This document shows positions 35,233 to 43,434 of a stretch of DNA of 64,000 bases, one piece after another. Source of the DNA: DATDEW01 sp046590205 (GTDB lineage Bacteria; Bacteroidota; Ignavibacteria; Palsa-1295); contig JBKJTT010000018.1 in assembly GCA_046590205.1 (NCBI GenBank), positions 1-64,000 of the forward strand, read 5' to 3'. A model generated the notes under the pieces. That model worked only from the letters and a program-made list of their open reading frames with translations, did not search any database and had not been told where the DNA came from. The position numbers were made by a program, and so were the translations under genes. Position 1 is the first letter of the stretch; every line of letters begins with the position of its first letter.

Positions 35233-35943
35233 GTGTCTTATAGGTACGAAATAAGCTGGCGAACCGTGAAATTTGGAAAGAAAGCGCGAACAAGTGGCGC
35301 CGCCACAGATGTGACGGCACATGTCGAGCGCGTACTTTCGGGAGACGACTCCGAACTGGTCAATCAGCCAATTACCCTTGACCGGGAAACGCAGCTCTTT
35401 CACAATTTTTTGGCAGGCGATGACGCCGCCTACCGCGCCCTTTACGACGCCTTCGAGCGTCCGCTATTTGTCTATTGCTGTCGGCTTATGCCCGGCGAAG
35501 ACGAAGCGAAGGATGTCTTCCAGGACATTTGGGTAAAGATGTACAAAATGCGCGGCGAGACCACGATCGAGGTACGCAGGTTTTCGGGGCTACTCTTTAC
35601 GATAGCCCGTAACTACTGCCTCAATGCCATCAGAGATAGCAAGGTCTTGAACTATACAAGTTTTGACGATGCCGGTGAGGAGAACGATGCGTTCATCCGA
35701 AGCCGAGACATCGAAACGGCAGACTTGCGCGAGTTGCTTCAAAAAGCATTAGCGCAGCTCCCGATGCAGCAGCGGGAATCGTTCGTACTTCGCGAATATG
35801 TCGGTTATAGCTACGATGAGATAGCTGACATTATGGGGACGAATACAGCGAACGTCCGCGCCAGAGCACACCGAGCCCGAGAGCGGCTCCGTAAGGTGAT
35901 CGGCGCGTGGTTAGAATTGAAAGAAAAGGAAAACAAAGCATGA
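35233..35943 (+). CDS. ECF-type RNA polymerase sigma factor
   Basis: A 236-residue sigma-70 family factor. Region 2 lies at about residues 55-120 (LFHNFLAGDDAAYRALYDAFERPLF, DEAKDVFQDIWVKMY) and region 4 at about 168-225 (ALAQLPMQQRESFVLREYVGYSYDEIADIMGTNTANVRARAHRARERLRK). A ~50-residue N-terminal extension precedes region 2; the annotated start is a GTG at 35233, and an internal start cannot be excluded. The stop overlaps the start of the next, anti-sigma-like gene (ATGA), a typical sigma/anti-sigma pair. Confidence 0.88.
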   Translation: MSYRYEISWRTVKFGKKARTSGAATDVTAHVERVLSGDDSELVNQPITLDRETQLFHNFLAGDDAAYRALYDAFERPLFVYCCRLMPGEDEAKDVFQDIWVKMYKMRGETTIEVRRFSGLLFTIARNYCLNAIRDSKVLNYTSFDDAGEENDAFIRSRDIETADLRELLQKALAQLPMQQRESFVLREYVGYSYDEIADIMGTNTANVRARAHRARERLRKVIGAWLELKEKENKA

Positions 35944-36563
35944 CACAGCACGATAAGATCAGCGCATACATTGATAACGAGCTAACTCACGAAGCCGAAC
36001 AGGACTTCTTGATTTCGCTTGCCTCGAATGACGGAGTCCGCAAGGCATTCCGCTCCGAGCTTGTGATGAAAAGCGTTATCCATCAGGATGAGCTTGCAAC
36101 ACTCCCCAATCGCGACTTGCGAGGTGCGATCCTTGCGACCATCGGCGTCGGGACGGCATCAGCAGTAGCCGGCGAAGCAAGTGCTTCGACCGTCGCTGTT
36201 GCAAAGCCGGCAGTTACAGGTCTCAAGGCGCTATTCGCAACAAAGCTTAATGCCCTTATCACTGCAGGTATCGTTACCGTATCAGCCGTTGGCGGATATG
36301 TCACGAATTCGGTTATTCATTCTACTGCAAATGCCCCTGTTACTGCCCCAGCAGTCCAGACGACAACTGTACCGATGAACACCCCGGCTATCACAGTAGA
36401 AACACCTGTCAGCCAACCTGCGGCAGCTATCGAAGCTCCTGCTAAGAAATCAGTAGCTCCGAGCAAAGCGCCCCTAACCAAGCAGACCACAAATACAGTA
36501 ACAGGTACAACATCAATGCCTGGCTCTGTATCAATCGACCCAGTTTACAACAAGACGAGATAA
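35940..36563 (+). CDS. Putative membrane anti-sigma factor
   Basis: A 207-residue protein whose ATG overlaps the sigma stop. The first ~50 residues (DKISAYIDNELTHEAEQDFLISLASND) resemble the sigma-binding domain of anti-sigma factors, without a zinc HxxxCxxC motif. One hydrophobic segment at about 103-125 would span the membrane; the remainder is a Pro/Thr/Ala-rich extracytoplasmic tail. It probably holds the upstream ECF sigma inactive until an envelope signal arrives. Identification rests mostly on position and layout. Confidence 0.65.
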   Translation: MTQHDKISAYIDNELTHEAEQDFLISLASNDGVRKAFRSELVMKSVIHQDELATLPNRDLRGAILATIGVGTASAVAGEASASTVAVAKPAVTGLKALFATKLNALITAGIVTVSAVGGYVTNSVIHSTANAPVTAPAVQTTTVPMNTPAITVETPVSQPAAAIEAPAKKSVAPSKAPLTKQTTNTVTGTTSMPGSVSIDPVYNKTR

Positions 36564-36591
36564 GTTATTTGTTATTACCTATTGTACCAAT

Positions 36592-36621
36592 CGTGGCATC
36601 AGAGTAACAACTGATGCCACG
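36592..36621 (+). terminator. Hairpin after the sigma/anti-sigma operon
   Basis: A perfect 11-base stem (CGTGGCATCAG with CTGATGCCACG) and an 8-base loop lie 28 bases after the anti-sigma stop. No T-run follows, so it may be an mRNA 3'-end stabiliser as well as a terminator. Confidence 0.55.
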
Positions 36622-36675
36622 ACTGCGTAAACCTCTCCCGACTGGATAATACGACATTTTTACTCCCCTTACACA

Positions 36676-36734
36676 AAAAAATTATTAGTTAAAATAATTT
36701 TTTGTTGGAAACCCCAAAAAGTTTAGTAAATTCG
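36676..36734 (+). promoter_or_regulatory. Promoter of the STAS gene with upstream inverted repeat
   Basis: TTG at 36705-36707, a 19-base spacer and TAAATTCG at 36727-36734 match the Bacteroidota TTG-N19-TAnnTTTG pattern with one mismatch. Directly upstream is a perfect 11-base AT-rich inverted repeat (36676-36686 with 36693-36703, 6-base spacer), which could be an operator or a bent activating element. Confidence 0.55.
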
Positions 36735-36756
36735 TGTCCCCAAGTTTGACACTATT

Positions 36757-37455
36757 ATGAATTTTACAATAGAACAAGACGAACGCGGCACGATCTTCCG
36801 ACCGAAAGAAACCCGGTTGGATTCGATTGTTGCATCTGAGCTAAAGGCAGAATTCCTGATTCTTGCCCAACCCGACGTGGAAAAGCTCATTATTGACCTT
36901 TCTGATGTCGAGTATATCGATTCGGCAGGGCTATCAGCATTGCTTTTGGCACGGCGCCAGATGTCGGCTCACGAAAGTGATGTCCGCCTCGTTGGCGTCC
37001 GTCCCGAGGTCCGCTCCCTCTTATCGCTGACCCAGCTTGACCGCGTATTCGGTATTTACGAGACGACCGACGAAGCACTCAATGCGCCGCAGCTCTCTTC
37101 AATGTCCGTATCGCCTTATGGGCTGGCAACAGCCGGAGCGAACGTCCTGGCAGTCGGAACATCTACTCTTGCAGGTATTATGATGGCTGATGGCGAAGAA
37201 GACCTCATTGATGATGACGACGATCTCGAGGATATCGAAGATGATGAGGATTATGAATATGATGAAGATGACGACGAAGATGTAGTAGAAGAAGAGGAAA
37301 AGAAAAGCGATGACACCGTCGAGAAAAAAGAAGATGATGCCGAAGAAGAAGATGATGACCTCGCCTACGAAGAAGACGATGACCTCTTAGAGGAGCCCTT
37401 CGATGATGATTATGACGAAGATGAAGACGACGAGGACGAAGCGCTCGTGGTCTAA
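36757..37455 (+). CDS. STAS-domain protein with a long acidic tail
   Basis: A 232-residue protein. Residues ~1-110 are a STAS domain like anti-sigma factor antagonists: KLIIDLSDVEYIDSAGLSALLLARRQM contains the DSAG-S pattern whose serine is the usual phosphorylation site. A short Ala/Gly-rich segment (~120-143) could be weakly membrane-associated. Residues ~144-232 are almost wholly Asp/Glu with a few Lys and Tyr, likely disordered. No partner kinase or anti-sigma factor of the SpoIIAB type lies nearby. Confidence 0.8.
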   Translation: MNFTIEQDERGTIFRPKETRLDSIVASELKAEFLILAQPDVEKLIIDLSDVEYIDSAGLSALLLARRQMSAHESDVRLVGVRPEVRSLLSLTQLDRVFGIYETTDEALNAPQLSSMSVSPYGLATAGANVLAVGTSTLAGIMMADGEEDLIDDDDDLEDIEDDEDYEYDEDDDEDVVEEEEKKSDDTVEKKEDDAEEEDDDLAYEEDDDLLEEPFDDDYDEDEDDEDEALVV

Positions 37456-37467
37456 ACTTTTACACGA

Positions 37468-37487
37468 ATCCGCCCTTCGGGGCGGAT
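37468..37487. terminator. Hairpin between convergent genes
   Basis: A perfect 8-base stem ATCCGCCC/GGGCGGAT with the extra-stable TTCG loop lies between the STAS gene and the convergent BNR-like gene. No T-run on either side. Confidence 0.65.
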
Positions 37488-37498
37488 AATACGTTCGT

Positions 37499-40330
37499 TT
37501 ATGGCAGGACGATACACTTCACGAGAGCTTTCCCCTCCATAGTCTCAAGTAATAAATAATAGCTTCCCGCAGTCTCTATCTCGAATCGATAATTATAATC
37601 ACCTGCTTCGATAAACCTACCGTTCATAAAGTTTTTTACTTTTCGACCAAGTACATCATATATTGATAATGATACTTTCCCTGCTTGGCGAATTGTGAAG
37701 GTTACTTCACTAATAGTATTAACCTGCATCGGATTCGGAAAGCATTCAAAATGAATTGTATTTGAAACATCATTCGCAACTCCCAGAGCATTAGAATACT
37801 TGATGTTCTTTATAAACCAACCATCATCGGATGAACTTGAAGTCTTCAGTCTGAACCGCGTCGTTGCATTCTGCCCAATTAGATGATTCATTGATACTGT
37901 TTCGCCACGAGGAGCAGATGTCAGAATAGAACTTGTCCAGTTCGGGGAATATGTTTTATTATAGTATCGCAGTTCAGAGAAGTGAACGCCATTATCGGTT
38001 GATACTTCAACGACTGCACTATCACCCGTTGCAACCAAAGCAATATGATCGAACTCCAATGTCTTTGTACCATCACTAATAGTTACCGGAGGCAACGTAA
38101 ACCATGAATCAACTCCCTGCTTATAATTGACGCCCGGCAATGAATCATTCATATAACGTGATGATAACTGACCATTATACGAAGTTGTATCCCATGCGAA
38201 TGGTGTGAATGTCGTCTTTGAATCTTGAAATGATTCGGAGTATGACTCAAGATGAATACCTGCATAGAGCCAAACAGGTCGAGAGTATTTTGAATCTATT
38301 AACTGTCCTGATTCAGTACGGATCTGACATGTTGCCTCGAAACGACTGAACGAACCGACTGTCCTTGTAAAGAATTTCTCAAACTCCAATCCTTTGTGCC
38401 CGTCATTTGTATTGATACTGTCAACAAGAATACCATCAATGAAGAAATATATTTTTTGCAGCCCATTAATGTCTGTCCCTGCTTCGCTTTTCGATGGCAC
38501 TCTGAAGGTCACAGAGAAACCATCAGTCAATGCAGAAGAAGAATGTATATCTGGCGGCAGACTTGTTACAGATGCTTTGGGAGAGAACGATACAACTCTT
38601 CGCAAGCTTGTATCGCCTGATACTGCTTGCAAACTGTAGGTATAAGTTGTATTCGAAGCAACTGTTGAATCAATATACTGTCTTATATCTTTGCCGAGAA
38701 TCGTGTTGAATCCACCATCACTGCGAGTCAGAAGAAAATGATAATCAGTCAGTTGTCTTCCAAAAGCGGTTTTGCCATTGTACTCCCATGAAAGAATCGG
38801 AAGATTGCTCACATTTTCAGTAACTACAAAGTTCTTTATAACAGCTGGAGCATAGGGTCGAACAATTGCAGTATAAATATCCTGGTCGTACCCTGAGCGT
38901 GAATCAGTCCAGACGGGATACCAAATGCTATCATTGCCTGCTATACCATTGTAGTCGCCGAAAAATGAAAGTGTATCGCCACCGGCAAGCGAATCGGTAC
39001 TGCCTGCAACGGATGGATTAAATGAGACATCTGAAATTCTTGCAACAGCGAACGTCGCACCGCCGTCATTCGAATGCGCCATAAATGCATCGGTCAGTTG
39101 ATTGGCAGGAGCATCCATTCTGCTGTCATAAAATACTACTCCGACATCACCGGTCTCATCAACTGCTACCCACGGAAAGAATTTATCCGTTGCGCTTGGT
39201 GAATTATCGCCTTCGATTGGCTTTGGTAGTGACCACGAGTTTCCTTTGTCATCACTTGATGATAATAATATATGATGTCTCCCATCACTTCCCTTACTTG
39301 CCCAAACGATATATATCCTGCCCGAATGCTTCGGTGAATTATCTACTGCAATTGACGGGAAGCTATTGACACGAAGATGTCCCTTGATTATCGGATGCGG
39401 ATCAGTTGATGATGGCGGATACGGTCTGCCAAGATTTGAATACTTTCCGACAACTTTCCGATTTGCTGTTGTATTACCTCCGTCAGCGGAACGAGCGAAG
39501 TAGATATTGGTATCAAGGTTATCAAGATTGAGGTACGTAATATAAAGATCACCCCCGGGGCCAGTAGCAGGTATTGGTGATTGAAAACGGCTTTGTCCAA
39601 CAACATCTTTTTTTGCGGACCATGAGACTCCATTATCCGATGAATAGGACATTTTAATGCTCGATAACCCTGCGCTATATTCAGCCCACGTAACGTACAG
39701 TCTGTTCTTAAACGAACTTGTTGGGCTTTTATCTATCGCAAGATAATACTTATCTGCAAGAACCTGTGCGTTGTTTGGTTGTGATGTGTCAGAGGTTACG
39801 ATTGATGGATTTCCAAAGTCATTGCCTCCGTCAGTTGACTTGTAGGCAGCAACATCATTGCGAGGATATGGGAAACCATCATTATCAATTCTGCCATATG
39901 TATAAAAAGCATCGCCGCCTGTATTGAAGGCAACAGCAGGGTCGGTTGCAACGGCGAGGTTCGTTGCAGGGTTGAGCGATGCGGCAGACCAGTTCAAACC
40001 GCCATCGGTCGAGAGAAACTTCCAGAGCGCATTGAACGAGCGGTAATCATTGGCACCAACTAAAATGCGTTTCGGGTCGGTTGGCGAAATTGCAACGGAT
40101 GTTTCATTCTGATCTGCGGCAAATGCTTCAGAGATGTTGATGTTGGGATATTCGCCGAATACAGATGGAGGGAGTTGCTGTTGTCGTGACTGACTTATTC
40201 GCTTAATAAGTCCCATTGGTCGCCTGGCTTTCGCACCTTTTTTACCCGATTTCAAAAACACACATGACTCCTGCGCCATAACCGCAGTAAAGAGTAGGAG
40301 GAAAGCGAATATGAAGAATGACCTCATCAC
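37499..40330 (-). CDS. Secreted BNR/sialidase-like repeat protein with type IX sorting domain
   Basis: A 943-residue exported protein. A signal peptide ends near AMAQ (about residue 19). Residues ~60-500 contain repeated Asp-box motifs of sialidase/BNR-type propellers (STDGGLNWS, STDGGNDFG, SSDNGVSWS, SADGGN, SSDDKGNSWS, SNDGGATF). Residues ~510-620 resemble a fibronectin type III module. The end (FPNPMQVNTISEVTFTI to GKALVKCIVLP) is a Por/T9SS sorting domain. Propellers of this kind are often structural and not sialidases; I cannot name a catalytic set. Surface location is expected. Confidence 0.75.
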   Translation of the reverse strand: MMRSFFIFAFLLLFTAVMAQESCVFLKSGKKGAKARRPMGLIKRISQSRQQQLPPSVFGEYPNINISEAFAADQNETSVAISPTDPKRILVGANDYRSFNALWKFLSTDGGLNWSAASLNPATNLAVATDPAVAFNTGGDAFYTYGRIDNDGFPYPRNDVAAYKSTDGGNDFGNPSIVTSDTSQPNNAQVLADKYYLAIDKSPTSSFKNRLYVTWAEYSAGLSSIKMSYSSDNGVSWSAKKDVVGQSRFQSPIPATGPGGDLYITYLNLDNLDTNIYFARSADGGNTTANRKVVGKYSNLGRPYPPSSTDPHPIIKGHLRVNSFPSIAVDNSPKHSGRIYIVWASKGSDGRHHILLSSSDDKGNSWSLPKPIEGDNSPSATDKFFPWVAVDETGDVGVVFYDSRMDAPANQLTDAFMAHSNDGGATFAVARISDVSFNPSVAGSTDSLAGGDTLSFFGDYNGIAGNDSIWYPVWTDSRSGYDQDIYTAIVRPYAPAVIKNFVVTENVSNLPILSWEYNGKTAFGRQLTDYHFLLTRSDGGFNTILGKDIRQYIDSTVASNTTYTYSLQAVSGDTSLRRVVSFSPKASVTSLPPDIHSSSALTDGFSVTFRVPSKSEAGTDINGLQKIYFFIDGILVDSINTNDGHKGLEFEKFFTRTVGSFSRFEATCQIRTESGQLIDSKYSRPVWLYAGIHLESYSESFQDSKTTFTPFAWDTTSYNGQLSSRYMNDSLPGVNYKQGVDSWFTLPPVTISDGTKTLEFDHIALVATGDSAVVEVSTDNGVHFSELRYYNKTYSPNWTSSILTSAPRGETVSMNHLIGQNATTRFRLKTSSSSDDGWFIKNIKYSNALGVANDVSNTIHFECFPNPMQVNTISEVTFTIRQAGKVSLSIYDVLGRKVKNFMNGRFIEAGDYNYRFEIETAGSYYLLLETMEGKALVKCIVLP

Positions 40331-40371
40331 ATTCTATAACACACATTGGGGAGAATCTTCCCACAGAAAAT

Positions 40372-40409
40372 AAAAAGGGCTTATTCTCTACCTAAAGAGA
40401 ATAAGCCCT
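40372..40409 (-). terminator. Terminator of rpsT
   Basis: A perfect 14-base stem (40376-40389 with 40396-40409) is followed, in the minus direction, by five T. It lies 22 bases beyond the rpsT stop. Confidence 0.9.
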
Positions 40410-40430
40410 AAAAGCTACCGACAAAGAACC

Positions 40431-40676
40431 TTATGCGGTCTTTGCTTTGATTACTGCCTTGGCAAGTTTTGACTTCTTGTTAGCAGCAAAGTTCTTGGGG
40501 ACGATCCCCTTACGGGCGAGCTTATCGAGCTTGCTCTGGACTGCCTTTAAGCCATCCTCTTTCTTGGGATCGAAATCCTTCAAAAGTTTACGCATCTCGA
40601 TCTTCATCCCTTTGTTGGCGACGCGGCGTTTTTCCGAAAGTCTGACGCGGCGCACTGCTCCTTTGTGTTGAGGCAT
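40431..40676 (-). CDS. rpsT: 30S ribosomal protein S20
   Basis: An 81-residue basic protein with the S20 pattern: MPQHKGAVRRVRLSEKRRVANKGMKIEMRKLL at the N-terminus, and a lysine-rich helical C-terminus with NKKSKLAKAVIKAK. It binds 16S rRNA in the small subunit. Standard length is 80-90 residues. It is a single-gene unit with its own strong terminator. Confidence 0.93.
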   Translation of the reverse strand: MPQHKGAVRRVRLSEKRRVANKGMKIEMRKLLKDFDPKKEDGLKAVQSKLDKLARKGIVPKNFAANKKSKLAKAVIKAKTA

Positions 40677-40735
40677 AATTCGTTGTTTTTCTTTCTATTT
40701 TGGGACGCATAAAACCCCGTAAACCCCCTAAGAGT

Positions 40736-41395
40736 TCAACTTTTCCACATTTGGCGAATATGCGTCACATCCAAAGTCTTCCCGATGTTACTATGATCCT
40801 GAAAAGCCACTACAAATGCCTTTGTAAGTGCCTCCAGACGGATATTTTGTGCCAAGCGTATCTTCATGCCAAAATGACCTGGTAGATGCCCTAACGCCCA
40901 AAGAATCGGTGTAAGTAGGACGGGCCATTCCTGCCCGGGACCGAGAATGAACGAAGGACGAAAAATAGTCCAATCTAAACCTGATTCTTTGGTAAGTTTT
41001 TCGACCTTTCGTTTACACCTGACATAAAAGCTGTTTCCGATATCAGCAGCAGTCAGAATGAGAATTCGTCGAGTTGAACTTCGCTTAATGGCTTCAATAC
41101 TTGCGATAGCCGAGCCGACATCAACATCCTCATAGTTCTTCCCTGTCGTTCGGGCTTCTTTCAGGCGTATACCCACAAGATGAACCAGCGCATCTGATCC
41201 TTCAAGTAGTAGTGAAACATCCTCAATGTTGCATGGGTCTCCGATGATACATACGAGGTTTTGATGGTGTGGTAGTTTTGCTTTTGATGACTCGTTTCTG
41301 ACTAATGCTTTCACATTATACCCGCTATGCAAAAACTCGGCAACGACTGCTCGCCCAACAAAACCTGTCCCACCTGTGATAGCTATTGTTTTCAT
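40736..41395 (-). CDS. NAD(P)-binding epimerase/NmrA-like protein
   Basis: A 219-residue atypical SDR. The glycine-rich motif is ITGGTGFVGRAVVAEFL; DALVHLVGIRL and KRKVEKLTKESGLDWTIFRPSFILGPG follow the pattern of the NDUFA9-like/YfcH-related family. It is shorter than typical epimerases and lacks a clear YxxxK. The start is ATG 41395; longer frames are possible but do not improve the fold. Function unknown, perhaps a quinone- or lipid-related accessory protein as in other family members. Confidence 0.75.
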   Translation of the reverse strand: MKTIAITGGTGFVGRAVVAEFLHSGYNVKALVRNESSKAKLPHHQNLVCIIGDPCNIEDVSLLLEGSDALVHLVGIRLKEARTTGKNYEDVDVGSAIASIEAIKRSSTRRILILTAADIGNSFYVRCKRKVEKLTKESGLDWTIFRPSFILGPGQEWPVLLTPILWALGHLPGHFGMKIRLAQNIRLEALTKAFVVAFQDHSNIGKTLDVTHIRQMWKS

Positions 41396-41445
41396 TGCTC
41401 TATATTTCATCGCAATATACAACACTACTACAGATATAGATGTAA

Positions 41446-41478
41446 AAGAAAAATGCCTCGCCGAAGTAGCGAGGCATT
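41446..41478 (-). terminator. Terminator of the sigma/anti-sigma/Spy-like operon
   Basis: A 10-base perfect stem (41452-41461 with 41469-41478) is followed in the minus direction by TTTCTTTT. It stands 16 bases past the stop of the Spy-like gene. Confidence 0.85.
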
Positions 41479-41494
41479 CATCTCAAGTTCTTAG

Positions 41495-42043
41495 TTATCT
41501 CTGTGGACGCGGCGGTGGTGGGTTATCGCGCTTTCTCTTATTCTTCTCACGGCGATTGCGGAGTTCTTCGCGGACACGTCTGTTAAATTCTTTCTCAAAG
41601 ACAAATAGACGAGCACGCTGACGCGGATTCAAGATGGGCTTAAGTGACTCATTGAGCTTTTGCACTTTACCCTCGATCTTATCATTGATATCTTGAATGT
41701 TGTTAAGAGTCGGGTCAACATCACCGTCAGTAAGTTCACCTTGCGTAAGTTTCAAGAGTTTTATCTCTTGCTCTGTACGCTGCCGAATAAGCTCTGCAAG
41801 TTCTTTCTCTGCAGGAGTATATGTTGCAAAGAAATTCTTTGCCTGCTCATCATCAAGCGAAAGGACTTGACGAAGTTTATTATGCTTCTTTTCCATGATG
41901 CGCCCGATAAGACGTTCACGTATCTTGCCCTGTTCTTCAGGTGTCAAGAGCGGCTCATCCTCTTGTGCAAATGTTGGCGCAGCAAGCCCCAGCATCACAA
42001 GGGCAATGACCATATATGCTGCACTGGTTATTCTCGTTCTCAT
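41495..42043 (-). CDS. Spy/CpxP-like periplasmic helical protein
   Basis: A 182-residue protein with a signal peptide (to about residue 26, TFAQ) and a mostly helical charged body. LTPEEQGKIRERLIGRIMEKKHNKLRQVLSLDDEQAKNFF and SLKPILNPRQRARLFVFEKEFNRRVREE resemble the heavy-metal-sensor/Spy/CpxP helical fold, where LTPEQ and LNPEQR are the recurring turns. The end is very basic and ends PPPPRPQR. As third gene after an ECF sigma and a likely anti-sigma it may be a periplasmic chaperone or stress sensor. The ATG at 42043 is preferred. Confidence 0.6.
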   Translation of the reverse strand: MRTRITSAAYMVIALVMLGLAAPTFAQEDEPLLTPEEQGKIRERLIGRIMEKKHNKLRQVLSLDDEQAKNFFATYTPAEKELAELIRQRTEQEIKLLKLTQGELTDGDVDPTLNNIQDINDKIEGKVQKLNESLKPILNPRQRARLFVFEKEFNRRVREELRNRREKNKRKRDNPPPPRPQR

Positions 42044-42047
42044 CGTA

Positions 42048-42689
42048 TTACCTTTCTGATTCAAATTCGTTGGTCTCAAGTATCTTGAGAACTGATTCAA
42101 GCTCATCTACCGACAACTTATCGTATGTTACCGGAGATTCAGGGTCGCCCACCGTCAACTCATCCATACTCTCGAAGTTCGATGAAGCATTGAGCATATC
42201 CTGCTGCGGCGATGATGCCGACACTACATCATTCGGCTTGATTGTCGGTGCCTTCGGCGATTCTACAAGCTTCGGCGGATTGGTATCCTGCATTGAACTA
42301 TGATTCTGTTTTGTCTCCGGCTTCGTCTGCTTGACACTAATATCGTAAAGCGCTTCGTTGTCAATCGCTTTTGGTGATTCTGTTACTATTCTCGGCTGAA
42401 CTACAGGGGTATCTACAATACTTTTCGGTTGGTTGAAGTAGAAGAATCCGGCAACAAGCAAAACGACAACTCCGAGCATTGCAGTAATTCGCATCGGTGA
42501 ACTAACAGGGGATACGGTCTTCTTCCCAGCTACAATGACTTGCTCGGAAGCAATACGATTCATCAAACGCGACTGGAAGTCCGTGAAGTATGCGTCGCTT
42601 GGCATATCCGTATTGTAAGGTTCACCCATCGCCCGAAGCTCTCGCTCCAAGGATTCAATGTTCTTTTCTATGTCGCTAGTTTCTTTCAT
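42048..42689 (-). CDS. Putative membrane anti-sigma factor
   Basis: A 213-residue protein located directly after an ECF sigma gene (5-base gap). The N-terminal ~65 residues are charged (DAYFTDFQSRLMNRI is a helix also seen in ECF anti-sigma proteins), followed by a single membrane span at about residues 67-86 and a long Pro/Ser/Lys-rich extracytoplasmic region. The layout equals that of the anti-sigma-like gene at 35940. No zinc motif. The call is mainly from position. Confidence 0.6.
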   Translation of the reverse strand: MKETSDIEKNIESLERELRAMGEPYNTDMPSDAYFTDFQSRLMNRIASEQVIVAGKKTVSPVSSPMRITAMLGVVVLLVAGFFYFNQPKSIVDTPVVQPRIVTESPKAIDNEALYDISVKQTKPETKQNHSSMQDTNPPKLVESPKAPTIKPNDVVSASSPQQDMLNASSNFESMDELTVGDPESPVTYDKLSVDELESVLKILETNEFESER

Positions 42690-42694
42690 CGTTA

Positions 42695-43300
42695 TTATCC
42701 TGCATTTGCAAGAGCTGTAAGATCTATTTTTCCTTGCTGCTGAACATATTCGCCGATCTTCTTTACGGCATGAAAGTAATTTGCTTTCAAACCTCCGACG
42801 CTCGTCCCGACTGCCTGTGCTATTTCTTCGTACGGCAGTTCATCATAGAACCGCAACAAAAAGACCTCTCGTTGTTTCGGCGGAAGCTGCTCTATCGCTT
42901 CTTCTATCAGGCGCGTCGTCTCTGTTTTTTCCATCCTTGAGTCGGGTGATAGTTCACTTGATACCAAACTGTCGCCGACATCATCAAGATTCACTGCATT
43001 ACGTGTCTTCTTTTTTCGAGTCCGATGAATGACTGCATTCATCATTATTCTATAAAGCCACGTATAAAGTTTTGCTTCCCCTCGAAAACCGTCCAGCGCT
43101 TCGTACATCTTGACAAACGTCTCCTGCGCTATGTCGTCTGCTTCGTCATGGTTTCCGCCTGCCATTCGCCGCGCCGAGAGGTAGATCCGTTTCTGATAGC
43201 GTTCGACGAGCATCGTAAAGCTGACGTTCCGCTCGCCGTCTCGGAATCGGGCGGCAAGTTCTTCATCGGTCAAAAGCGTATATTCGTCGCGTAATGCCAT
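42695..43300 (-). CDS. ECF (RpoE-like) RNA polymerase sigma factor
   Basis: A 201-residue sigma factor. Region 2 at about 25-95 (FTMLVERYQKRIYLSARRMAGGNHDEADDIAQETFVKMYEALDGFRGEAKLYTWLYRIMMN) and region 4 at about 132-185 (AIEQLPPKQREVFLLRFYDELPYEEIAQAVGTSVGGLKANYFHAVKKI) are complete. It starts a three-gene unit with the putative anti-sigma and Spy-like genes, suggesting an envelope-stress circuit; rseP in the same window (56796) could cleave the anti-sigma. Confidence 0.92.
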   Translation of the reverse strand: MALRDEYTLLTDEELAARFRDGERNVSFTMLVERYQKRIYLSARRMAGGNHDEADDIAQETFVKMYEALDGFRGEAKLYTWLYRIMMNAVIHRTRKKKTRNAVNLDDVGDSLVSSELSPDSRMEKTETTRLIEEAIEQLPPKQREVFLLRFYDELPYEEIAQAVGTSVGGLKANYFHAVKKIGEYVQQQGKIDLTALANAG

Positions 43301-43434
43301 CGGGGGTCAGAGTCTGATCCTTAAAAATATCCCAAAAATAAGCATTTTTCGGCATTTCCGGTCTCGTTACTCATAATTAGAGCAGATTGTGAGTAGAAGG
43401 TTTAATCGGAATCTAAGAAATATCGTGACAGTCG

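Noticed and set aside
35233..35943. Assignment of the C-rich or AT-rich gap upstream as coding
   Set aside because: Short frames in 34742-35232 have no family likeness, and base composition changes abruptly along them.
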